64,000 nt of DNA, from NCBI GenBank assembly GCA_902572395.1, contig CACGFX010000002.1, forward strand, positions 1 through 64,000. Direction: 5' to 3'. This DNA comes from an uncultured Synechococcaceae cyanobacterium (lineage in GTDB: Bacteria; Cyanobacteriota; Cyanobacteriia; PCC-6307; Cyanobiaceae). This document shows, piece by piece, positions 11,101-19,352 of the stretch (positions within the stretch are counted from its first letter, which is position 1; each line of letters starts with the position of its first letter). The notes under the pieces were generated by a model. That model was not told the origin of the DNA. It worked only from the letters and a program-made list of their open reading frames with translations, and did no database searches. Made by a program: the position numbers and the translations under genes.

Positions 11101-11290
11101 AAATGAAAAAAAAGCTTTTACAGATAAATGGATTGGTAATAAAAATTTTTCTAAAGGAGAAAGAGATTATATCGAAATGAAAATGTGTTTTGGTAATGAA
11201 AAAGAACCAGATTTCTTTCTTGGAAATAATAATTTTGATCAATTATCATGCAGATTATATGGTCCTCTAATTAAAGCATTAAAGAAATAA
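8108..11290 (+). CDS. recC: Exodeoxyribonuclease V gamma subunit (RecC), divergent
   Basis: 1060 aa, TTG start; position ahead of recB/recD; VVPNYFFGNWLREQI, VIFLIDMNSVNYPKLP. Confidence 0.85.
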   Translation: MLNLYKSNKIEVISELLAEELKICPPPINEKLEIVVPNYFFGNWLREQITIKNKISALYELKTISTYTESLLTNFFPAIDMSAWNFESIKWGIIDSLEELNSFKESFPLRNWINKYLDNKRTIDGDIYNLTKKITNNFIDYLIFRPEMIVQWNRYEINSSNLFKNLNSDQFWQPILYKLLEEKISEKPSCLYMIEVIKNLRKIKNVQFQIPNQIYIFSDNNLSKLHINFYSELSKYIKVNLYLLSPGEDLWNRINCLEGELEFYDNESKLNLNNTNIEKIFGKFGANFQKLIDENIYREGINLKHNLIYLDPTTNFNNKKDIPLLNQIQKRLIDNNSVDFIISERDDSILLCEHFNQNSQFEYLRNKIIEIINSCENIKYSDIAVLSPQTNLIKPHLRYIFNNELINGEKIPYFFIDEDNHDSSSIYEFLIDITEIASEKITLEKIDYILSKKVTQNIFDFNINEKDEIIFLLTQVGFHWGLDEKERLGEEKNTLDWCINRITLGLIYDKEVNLSTFNLKPFSYKNVSLDLNKWVKILIHLKKYINLIRGSFSYSNWVEKIKFILKSIADSNANFNLETSEINRILDNHAIPLIPDDLILLKVFREILISCINKVKYQSKSRVNKILVSDIENSRHIPHKVIFLIDMNSVNYPKLPKSENINLLNNKYHLGDPSVFEREKYSFLELLIACRDKFIVTWIKNDKDNNKLDVSFPIKELISFFDSFLNQRQRELIIKDSDLNKNEIIHLDKSKIVKSSYSLIEDINWNEKKSDIKNYKLSELLYWFKNPQKYWLNKNNISPKEIFIHHPDEEYVSNLQKSQLIKKIIQQVEIDNNNIIDDLNELNINEQLVENGIIMPKNSIFSKEKEIKDLLSSLCASLSQHNKINRIYVKSNSNKEEYLIADDTVIELINSNLSLSRLTEAWIKLLFISSLKRNIKRTKVIFRTENNYKSQIIQSPGATESNLILEEYINIFKNFSEKCLPLPPESAYKYVEAKIKSKNEKKAFTDKWIGNKNFSKGERDYIEMKMCFGNEKEPDFFLGNNNFDQLSCRLYGPLIKALKK

Positions 11291-11293
11291 AAA

Positions 11294-11767
11294 ATGTCTA
11301 AATTTCAGTTAAAAATTTTTTTTAAAGCTGCTTATGAACTAATGCTTGTTTTTTTACAGTTCTTTATTATTAGTCTTCATTTTTTTCAATGGGAATTTCT
11401 TCCACAAAAACAAATAATTCAAGCAAGTCCTTTTCCTTATTTCCTGGGTATTTTAATTATCATAATCGCTTTCATAATAATGTTAGTTTCAATTAAAGAC
11501 TTAGGTAGAAATTTATCCCCTTTCCCAAGACCTATAAAAAATAGCAATCTAGTTACTACAGGTATTTATCGATTTACGCGTCATCCTATGTACTATTCTT
11601 TAATATTTATTTCCATTGGAGTTTTTATAATTAAATTATCTATTTATTATTTATTTTTGACAATAAGTTTAGCTTTAATAATTAAATTTAAGATTGCCTT
11701 GGAAGAGAATTATTTAATGAATAAATATAAAAATTACTTAATTTATAAAAATAAGGTCAAAGTTTAA
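11294..11767 (+). CDS. Isoprenylcysteine carboxyl methyltransferase-like membrane protein
   Basis: Multi-TM with SIKDLGRNLSPFPRPIKNSNLVTTGIYRFTRHPMYYSLI (ICMT/PEMT-like motif). Confidence 0.85.
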   Translation: MSKFQLKIFFKAAYELMLVFLQFFIISLHFFQWEFLPQKQIIQASPFPYFLGILIIIIAFIIMLVSIKDLGRNLSPFPRPIKNSNLVTTGIYRFTRHPMYYSLIFISIGVFIIKLSIYYLFLTISLALIIKFKIALEENYLMNKYKNYLIYKNKVKV

Positions 11768-11779
11768 TTTAATAAAGAA

Positions 11780-14700
11780 ATGGATATTAATCAAATTAAA
11801 TTAGATAATAAGTTTAAATTAGTAGAAGCAAGTGCAGGAACTGGTAAAAGTTTTACTTTGGCTCACATAGTTTTAAGAAATGTTTTGGAGAAAAAAGTTA
11901 AACCAGATGAGATACTCCTACTAAGTTTTACAAAAAATACTTGTTCTGAATTAAGAGATAAAATACTTTTGAGATTTAAGGATTTAAAATTATATTTGGA
12001 AAATCATAATGAAAGTAAGATAGATAATACTCTTAAGGATTGGTATTTAAAGTTTAAGGAGAAGGAAAAATCTAAGGAAAAAACTTTATCCGAAATTGAT
12101 AATTTTATTAATGAAATTTATAAATTACAAGTAACTACATTCCATGCTTTTTGCAATAATATTATTGATGAATATAGTATTGAAATAGGGATAACTCAAG
12201 ATCCATGTATTGAGAATAATATAGATAATTTGTATCAAAATGTAATAGATAATTTGTGGATTGATGATTTTCTAAATCTTAATCCTGAGCTTATTTCAGC
12301 AGTAAACAAAAAAAAAATAAGTTCTAGATTTGGAAGTAGAATAAATAAGTCATTTTTTGTACAAATTTTAAAAAACATAGATCAAGAAAATATTTGTAAA
12401 TTTCAAATAAATAATAAATATAAGATTAGTGATTTAAATAATTATTTTAATGATTTTTTTTATTTAAATTGGAATGAGTTTTGTGTTGAATGGAATAAGC
12501 AAGGTAAGGAATTATTTTTACAACTTAAAGAGTTGGGAAAATTAATTAAGGAGAGTGGTGGAAAAAGTCAAATATATGCTGCAAAACCAAGAAATGATAA
12601 GTTTAATCAAATAATTTGTTGGATTGAAGAGATTAACAAAAGGCTTAATTCTAAAAATGTTATTGATTTTATATATGATATTTCTAAAGATGATATTTTA
12701 TTTAAATATTTTTACATTGAAAATATATCTAAAGAAATTAATAAATATAATTTAAAATTAGATTTTTCTAAATTTAATTTATTACAAGATAAAATTTATA
12801 AAATAAAAGAAGGTTTCTTTACTGAATTTGTAAGAATATTTACCCAATTAGCTTATATAAAATTAATTGAATTAAAGAAAAGTTTTTCTATTTTCAACTT
12901 CAATGATCTTATAAAGACTGTAGAAAATACATTTGTAGATTCGGAAATTAGTAATAGTAATAGTAATACTCTATCTAAAATTCAAAAAAGATTTAAATGT
13001 GTCTTAGTTGATGAGTTCCAAGATACAGATATTACTCAGTGGAATTTAATAAAAAAGTTCTTTAATACAAAAAATCATTTTTTACTTTGCGTAGGTGATC
13101 CAAAACAAGCGATTTACAAATTTAGAGGCGGAGATATTGAAACTTACTTAGATGCAAGATCTAATGCAATTGCAGTTTTTAGTCTTACAGATAACTATAG
13201 ATCCTCAAAAAAGTTAATCGATGTTCTTAATAAACTTTATAAGAATGGACTTAAACAATCAAAACTAAACTATAGTAAATTAACTTCTAGAGTTAATGAA
13301 AATATTAAGCCTGAATTTAAATTTAAGGATGTATTTGAAATTATAGAATTTTCAAAAAAAAAGACTGATATAGAGGATCTTGTAACGCATTACATTGTTA
13401 ACTTTATTTTAAATAATAAAGAAATTGATATTAATAAAATTGCTATTCTTACATTAAATAATTCGCAATGCTTAGATTTTAAAAAAAAATTAAATCAGTT
13501 TAACCTCCCATGTAAAATTCAAAATAAACAAAATATTTTTGATACAGAGGGAAGTTCTCTACTATTTTTATTCATTGAATGTTTATTAAATCCGAGGTCT
13601 TTAAAAAATATAACTTTGCTTGCTACTTCAAAGTTTATAGAAATAAAATTAGAAGATTTACTTGATCATGGAATGAGTAATAATTTAGAAATTTTAATTA
13701 ATAAATGCATTACTTGGTCCCAAGAACTAAGAGAAAAAGGCTTTTTAAACATTGTTAATGAACTACTTATAAATTACAAGTCATCCTCGATTATTCAAGA
13801 TTCAGATTTAAATTCAAATTTATTTCAACTTTCAGAAATTGTTGAAATAGAATTAATAAATAGTGATTTTGATCTCAATATAGTCTTCAACTGGTATAAA
13901 AATCAATTAGATCATATTTTAAGAATTTCTACTGGAGAAGATTTTTTGACGAAAGATTATAATCTTCAAAATGGAATAAATCTTTCTACCATTCATAGTA
14001 GTAAGGGCCTTGAATTTGAAATAGTCCTATGTCCATATCTCTCAATTATTTCAAATAAGTCAAATAAAATTAAAGGACCTCTGTGGAAATCAAATATTGA
14101 TAGAAATATATACATTAATATTTCTAATAATTACGCGAAAGTTGAAAAATTTAAATTAATAGAAGAAGAAGATTCATTTAAAGAGAGTGAGAGATTAATT
14201 TATGTAGCACTTACAAGGAGCAAATATAAACTTATTGTTTTTAATGATTTAGAGGATACAAATAATATTTTAAATAATGATTTACTTAATAATTTGGAAA
14301 ATATCAATATTTATAAGTCTACTTTTGAAGTCAAGATAGATAAAGAGAAAATAAAAGAAAATTTTTCTAAGTTCCAAACCAACCGATTGAATAATAATCT
14401 TTGGAAAATCGATAACGTTAATAAAAAAATATCTAATGTATTTAATTCTAATAAATTTATTTCTTATTCAAGTTATTCTTCTTGGATACGTAAAGATAAA
14501 AATATTGATGCAGTCATTAATCACTATAGTGATTATGAAGATAATATATCAATTATCAAAGATTCTAATATTAATAATTCAAAGAATTATCCTAATTATT
14601 TTTCTTATCCAAATCCCTTAAGTGAATTTCCAAAAGGAACTATTGCTGGGACTTGCCTGCATAAAATAATAGAAAGATTTGAATTTAGAAACGATAATAA

Positions 14701-15412
14701 TCAAGAATTAATTGATTTAATTATTGAGGAGTTGAACTTTCATCAAATCGATACCTCTTTGGCTTTTAAAGTAAAAGAAGCGATTTTAAGAATCATAAAT
14801 ACATCTTTAGGAAGAGAATTACAAAATAAGAAATTAGTTGATATTCCAAATGAATACTTAATTAAGGAACTCAAATATGATTTAACCCTATCTTATGAAG
14901 GTAGAAATATTAATTCTAATGATATATCAAATTGCTTTTTTTTAGATCAGGAATATGAATTTGGTGAAGAATATGCAAATAAAATAAATGATCTTCAAAT
15001 TATGAATAAAGGCTTTCATTCAGGATGTATTGATTGTGTTTTTCCTGCAGGAAATAAATTAGAAGATAGTAAATGGTGGGTAATTGATTGGAAAAGTAAT
15101 TTGATATCTGGTAGTGATAATAGTGATTGTTTACCAAAAAACTATAACTATGAAAACATGAGAAATGAAATGATTAAACATCATTATCCATTGCAAGCGC
15201 ATCTTTATTTATTAGCATTGCATAGATTATTAAAGTGGCGACTTAAAAATTATCAACCAAATAAACATCTTGGAGGATATATTTATTTGTTTTTAAAGGG
15301 ATTGCCAGATTTTGAATTATTTGAAAAATCTAAGTCTGAAGATATATCTCCAGGTATTTTTATTAGCAAAGCACCTTTAAAAAGAATTAATTATTTAGAC
15401 AACCTTTTTTAG
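11780..15412 (+). CDS. recB: Exodeoxyribonuclease V beta subunit (RecB)
   Basis: UvrD-type Walker A EASAGTGKSFTLA, VDEFQDTD, LCVGDPKQAIYKFRGGD, C-terminal nuclease VIDWKSN. Confidence 0.94.
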   Translation: MDINQIKLDNKFKLVEASAGTGKSFTLAHIVLRNVLEKKVKPDEILLLSFTKNTCSELRDKILLRFKDLKLYLENHNESKIDNTLKDWYLKFKEKEKSKEKTLSEIDNFINEIYKLQVTTFHAFCNNIIDEYSIEIGITQDPCIENNIDNLYQNVIDNLWIDDFLNLNPELISAVNKKKISSRFGSRINKSFFVQILKNIDQENICKFQINNKYKISDLNNYFNDFFYLNWNEFCVEWNKQGKELFLQLKELGKLIKESGGKSQIYAAKPRNDKFNQIICWIEEINKRLNSKNVIDFIYDISKDDILFKYFYIENISKEINKYNLKLDFSKFNLLQDKIYKIKEGFFTEFVRIFTQLAYIKLIELKKSFSIFNFNDLIKTVENTFVDSEISNSNSNTLSKIQKRFKCVLVDEFQDTDITQWNLIKKFFNTKNHFLLCVGDPKQAIYKFRGGDIETYLDARSNAIAVFSLTDNYRSSKKLIDVLNKLYKNGLKQSKLNYSKLTSRVNENIKPEFKFKDVFEIIEFSKKKTDIEDLVTHYIVNFILNNKEIDINKIAILTLNNSQCLDFKKKLNQFNLPCKIQNKQNIFDTEGSSLLFLFIECLLNPRSLKNITLLATSKFIEIKLEDLLDHGMSNNLEILINKCITWSQELREKGFLNIVNELLINYKSSSIIQDSDLNSNLFQLSEIVEIELINSDFDLNIVFNWYKNQLDHILRISTGEDFLTKDYNLQNGINLSTIHSSKGLEFEIVLCPYLSIISNKSNKIKGPLWKSNIDRNIYINISNNYAKVEKFKLIEEEDSFKESERLIYVALTRSKYKLIVFNDLEDTNNILNNDLLNNLENINIYKSTFEVKIDKEKIKENFSKFQTNRLNNNLWKIDNVNKKISNVFNSNKFISYSSYSSWIRKDKNIDAVINHYSDYEDNISIIKDSNINNSKNYPNYFSYPNPLSEFPKGTIAGTCLHKIIERFEFRNDNNQELIDLIIEELNFHQIDTSLAFKVKEAILRIINTSLGRELQNKKLVDIPNEYLIKELKYDLTLSYEGRNINSNDISNCFFLDQEYEFGEEYANKINDLQIMNKGFHSGCIDCVFPAGNKLEDSKWWVIDWKSNLISGSDNSDCLPKNYNYENMRNEMIKHHYPLQAHLYLLALHRLLKWRLKNYQPNKHLGGYIYLFLKGLPDFELFEKSKSEDISPGIFISKAPLKRINYLDNLF

Positions 15413-15413
15413 A

Positions 15414-17117
15414 ATGACTAAAACTACTACAGATATTGAAAAGTTCCAATACGATCATATATTTAATTTAATCTTAGGTATTTTCAAATTTAGTGAAAAA
15501 AAATATGGAAATTTCGTAAAAGATGTAATAAGAATTTTATTAGAGTTTGAAAAAAATGGTGAAACTATTATTAATGTTGATAATAGTTTAATAATCTTTG
15601 AATTATTAGAAGATGGCTGGCCCAATAAACATATATATGTTCTAAAAAATATAGGTTTGATTGGTTCACTTCATTCTCCATTCGTATTAGTAAATAGAAA
15701 ATTATCCTTATCAAAATGGTCAAAAAAGATAGAAAGAGTTATTAATTCATTTATAAAAAAAATAGATACCGATAATTTAAAGAACTCAATAATTTATAAA
15801 GATGATAATAAAATTGGTCAAATTAAAAATATATTTAAATATTCAAACTTAGTTTTCCTTCAAGGAGGACCAGGTACGGGTAAAACCACTTTAATAATAA
15901 AGTTAATACTAGAACTCCTTAAAATTGATAACTTTTTAAATATTGGTTTATCCGCTCCAACTGGTAAAGCTACAGCTCGTTTAAAAGAAGCTCTTAATGA
16001 TAAAAAAAATATTTTCTTTAGCAAATTTCTAGACCAAATAGAATTTCAAACTTTACATAGATGGATTTTAAATTCTCAAAATAAATCTCTTAAGTTGAAA
16101 TTTAAACTAAAAGAGCTTGATATTTTCATAATTGATGAAATGTCAATGGTAAATATAGATTTGATTGAATCAGTTTTAAATTTGCTAGCAAAGGACTGTA
16201 AAATTATTTTAGTTGGAGATAAAAATCAATTGTCTCCAGTCAATAACTGCTCTATATGGAATTATTTGTTTGAATATTCCGATAATAGTTCAATTAAATC
16301 TTGTGTAGTAAATTTAGAAAAAACTTATAGAAATATTGGAGATATAGCATTAATTAGTAGTTTAATATTTAATAATGATTTTTATTTACTTAATCAAAAG
16401 ATAAAAGAATTAGAAAAACATAATAATTCAAAAGAAATTACTATTTCAAAGAGTAGAGAAAAAGATATTCCAAAAGATCTATTATTTTCGATTACAAGTC
16501 ATCTAAAACAGTTAAATATATCAACTTCAAATTTAAGTAAAAAAAAATATATATTTGATAATAGTATTGATAATTTATTGCTTAATGAAAAAGATTTAGT
16601 AGATAAGATATTTCTGGATTTACAAAGTCACTTGATTTTATGCGAAAAAAATTCCGGAATATGGAGTGTTGAATATTTGAATGAAATTGTTTTTGGTCAA
16701 AAAAAACCCTATGACCTTAAAACTCTTAATGAGGGTGTTCCAATCATGTGTACAAAAAATAATAATGAACTTGGATTGTCAAATGGGGATATCGGAGTAT
16801 TAATAGGTTTAAAAAATAAAAGAAAATATCTTTTTAGAAAATTTAATGATAACAACGAAGAAATTGTCGCATTAATTGATCCATCTAATTTAGAAAATGT
16901 TGTACCAGCAATAGCCATTACTATTCATAAATCTCAAGGAAGTGAATCTGAAAAAGTAAACATTTTGTGGTCCCAAAATTATAGAAGAAATCAATATGCT
17001 GTAAAAGAAAAAAAAGATAAACAAAATATCTTTTGCAGAGATAATTTTGAAAGAAGGTTATTTTATACTGCTATTACAAGAGCGAAAAAATCTTTAAATA
17101 TATATTATTTGAATTAA
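15414..17117 (+). CDS. recD: Exodeoxyribonuclease V alpha subunit (RecD)
   Basis: GGPGTGKTTLIIKL, FIIDEMSMVN, VGDKNQLSPV, ITIHKSQGSE, YTAITRAKK. Confidence 0.93.
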   Translation: MTKTTTDIEKFQYDHIFNLILGIFKFSEKKYGNFVKDVIRILLEFEKNGETIINVDNSLIIFELLEDGWPNKHIYVLKNIGLIGSLHSPFVLVNRKLSLSKWSKKIERVINSFIKKIDTDNLKNSIIYKDDNKIGQIKNIFKYSNLVFLQGGPGTGKTTLIIKLILELLKIDNFLNIGLSAPTGKATARLKEALNDKKNIFFSKFLDQIEFQTLHRWILNSQNKSLKLKFKLKELDIFIIDEMSMVNIDLIESVLNLLAKDCKIILVGDKNQLSPVNNCSIWNYLFEYSDNSSIKSCVVNLEKTYRNIGDIALISSLIFNNDFYLLNQKIKELEKHNNSKEITISKSREKDIPKDLLFSITSHLKQLNISTSNLSKKKYIFDNSIDNLLLNEKDLVDKIFLDLQSHLILCEKNSGIWSVEYLNEIVFGQKKPYDLKTLNEGVPIMCTKNNNELGLSNGDIGVLIGLKNKRKYLFRKFNDNNEEIVALIDPSNLENVVPAIAITIHKSQGSESEKVNILWSQNYRRNQYAVKEKKDKQNIFCRDNFERRLFYTAITRAKKSLNIYYLN

Positions 17118-17223
17118 ATTTTTATTTTTGAGAAATTAGTAATATCTTAACCTCGAGATGTTAGATTAATAATCCGGCTCTGTAAGGCTAATCAACAATT
17201 TAAGTAAATTTAGATATTTGTTG

Positions 17224-17252
17224 AATGCCTAATCAGAAGATTATTAGGCATT
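17224..17252 (+). promoter_or_regulatory. Perfect 10-bp inverted repeat in the deaD leader, directly upstream of the start codon
   Basis: AATGCCTAAT-CAGAAGATT-ATTAGGCATT, ending 4 nt before the ATG at 17257. Confidence 0.6.
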
Positions 17253-17256
17253 TAAA

Positions 17257-19038
17257 ATGGCTTTAAAAAAAGATAGTTACTCTCTTGGTAGTGAGCAGGA
17301 AAAGTCTCAGAATGAAGATTCTTCCCTACTAGAGTTCAAGAACTTAGATAACAAAAAAGAAATTGAATCTCAACTATTGGAAGTATCGAAAGGAGATCAT
17401 AATGAGAATGGATTTCTTGATTTTGGGTTTAATCAATCGATCTTAAACTCTTTAAAGAATAAAGGATATAAAAATCCAACTCCCATTCAAAAAGCTGCAA
17501 TTCCCGAACTAATGTTAGGCAGGGATTTACTAGGCCAAGCACAAACAGGAACAGGAAAGACTGCAGCTTTCGCATTACCATTAATAGAAAAACTAACAGA
17601 TAATAAAGAATTAAATGCCAAGGTTTTAGTTATGACTCCTACAAGAGAATTAGCAACTCAAGTGGCAGAATCTTTTAAAAGTTATAGTTCTGAATCTAGC
17701 AATTTTAAGACGGTTGCAATATATGGAGGTACCGACTATCGAAATCAAATTTCTGCATTAAAAAGAAAAGTTGACGTAGTAGTTGGGACCCCAGGCCGAA
17801 TAATGGATCATATAAGGCAGGGGACTTTTAAAATTAAAGATATTAATTGTCTTGTTTTAGATGAGGCAGATGAAATGTTAAATATGGGTTTTCTTGAGGA
17901 TATTGAATGGATAATAGATCAACTTCCAGAAAATAAGCAGATGGTATTGTTTTCAGCAACAATGCCTAGTGAGATAAAAAATATAGCAAAAAAATATCTA
18001 AATGATCCCGCCGAAATATTAATCAAAAGTGTCAAAAAAGAAACTCAATTAATTTCGCAAAAATTTCTATATGTACAAAGGCATCATAAGTTAGATGCTT
18101 TAAAAAGAATACTAGAACTTAATAATGAGGGGGTAATTATTTTTGTTAGGACAAAACTACTTACTACTTCAATAGCTGAAGCTTTAGAGAATTCAGGTCA
18201 TACTGTGGCAGTACTTAATGGAGATATACCTCAAAATCAAAGAGAAAATACTGTAGATAGATTAAAAAAAGGATTTATTAATATCCTTGTTGCAACTGAT
18301 GTCGCAGCTAGAGGATTAGATGTTGAAAGGATAAAACTTGTTGTTAATTACGATTTTCCTTTTGACAAGGAAACATATACTCATAGAATTGGAAGAACTG
18401 GAAGGGCAGGTAGATCAGGAGAAGCAATTTTATTTGTTAATCAAAGAGAAAAACATTTTCTAAGAAACTTAGAAAACTCAACAAGAACCAAGATTGAAGA
18501 AATTAATATACCAAGTAATAAAATAATAAATGAAAAAAGGATGGAAAAACTTATAGATAATATAAATGAGAGTTCTTTAGCTAAAGATGAAAATGAAGAA
18601 AATAAAGCTTTGATTATTGATGTACTTGATAATTTAAAAGAAAAATACTCTATGGATGACTCAAATATTGCAATGGCGGCGATTAATTTAGTAATAGGTA
18701 ATAAATCATTTTTTGTTAATGACGATGATTCTTGGATTAATAAACAAAATAATACTGATCGCAATAGATCAAATAGAAATAGTAATAATCGTATGAGAAA
18801 TTCAAATAGAAGAAATAATTATCAAAATGATTCTTTTGAAACCTATAAATTCAATTTTGGTAAATTTGATGGAGTTAGAGTTGCAAATATTATATCCTCA
18901 ATCTGTAATTCAACTAATATAAATGGTAGATCCATAGGTAAGATACAGATTTTTAATGATTACAGTTTGGTAGATTTACCCAGAGATCTGCATAGAGAAA
19001 CTAAAAATAAATTAAAAAAAATTAAAGTCAGAAACTAG
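17257..19038 (+). CDS. deaD: DEAD-box ATP-dependent RNA helicase
   Basis: AQTGTGKTAAFALP, PTRELATQV, VLDEADEMLNMGF, SAT, HRIGRTGRAG; C-terminal RNA-binding domain. Confidence 0.94.
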   Translation: MALKKDSYSLGSEQEKSQNEDSSLLEFKNLDNKKEIESQLLEVSKGDHNENGFLDFGFNQSILNSLKNKGYKNPTPIQKAAIPELMLGRDLLGQAQTGTGKTAAFALPLIEKLTDNKELNAKVLVMTPTRELATQVAESFKSYSSESSNFKTVAIYGGTDYRNQISALKRKVDVVVGTPGRIMDHIRQGTFKIKDINCLVLDEADEMLNMGFLEDIEWIIDQLPENKQMVLFSATMPSEIKNIAKKYLNDPAEILIKSVKKETQLISQKFLYVQRHHKLDALKRILELNNEGVIIFVRTKLLTTSIAEALENSGHTVAVLNGDIPQNQRENTVDRLKKGFINILVATDVAARGLDVERIKLVVNYDFPFDKETYTHRIGRTGRAGRSGEAILFVNQREKHFLRNLENSTRTKIEEINIPSNKIINEKRMEKLIDNINESSLAKDENEENKALIIDVLDNLKEKYSMDDSNIAMAAINLVIGNKSFFVNDDDSWINKQNNTDRNRSNRNSNNRMRNSNRRNNYQNDSFETYKFNFGKFDGVRVANIISSICNSTNINGRSIGKIQIFNDYSLVDLPRDLHRETKNKLKKIKVRN

Positions 19039-19041
19039 TGA

Positions 19042-19341
19042 TTGACAATGAAAGCTAGCAAATATAATTTCTTTATTTTTGTGAATCTGATAATACTATT
19101 CAACTCCTTTAATAGTTATTATTTAGCTCAAACGAAACAAAATTCAATCATAAAATTATTTTGTCTTCAGAGTGTCAAACAGGAGATGATGAAAGCAGAA
19201 ATGATATATAGTGAAGAAATTGCGCATGAAACTTGTGATTGTTACTACGAAGAATTTATGCAAACTGCAAGTCATCAAGATGCAAAAACAAAATGTAAAT
19301 TAGAAACTAAAGAAAATTTAAATCATAATAGAAAAATTTAA
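19042..19341 (+). CDS. Hypothetical small exported protein with Cys motif
   Basis: N-terminal hydrophobic signal; HETCDCYYEEFMQTASHQDAKTKC; likely ATG at 19048. Confidence 0.55.
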   Translation: MTMKASKYNFFIFVNLIILFNSFNSYYLAQTKQNSIIKLFCLQSVKQEMMKAEMIYSEEIAHETCDCYYEEFMQTASHQDAKTKCKLETKENLNHNRKI

Positions 19342-19352
19342 TTATTATTTTT

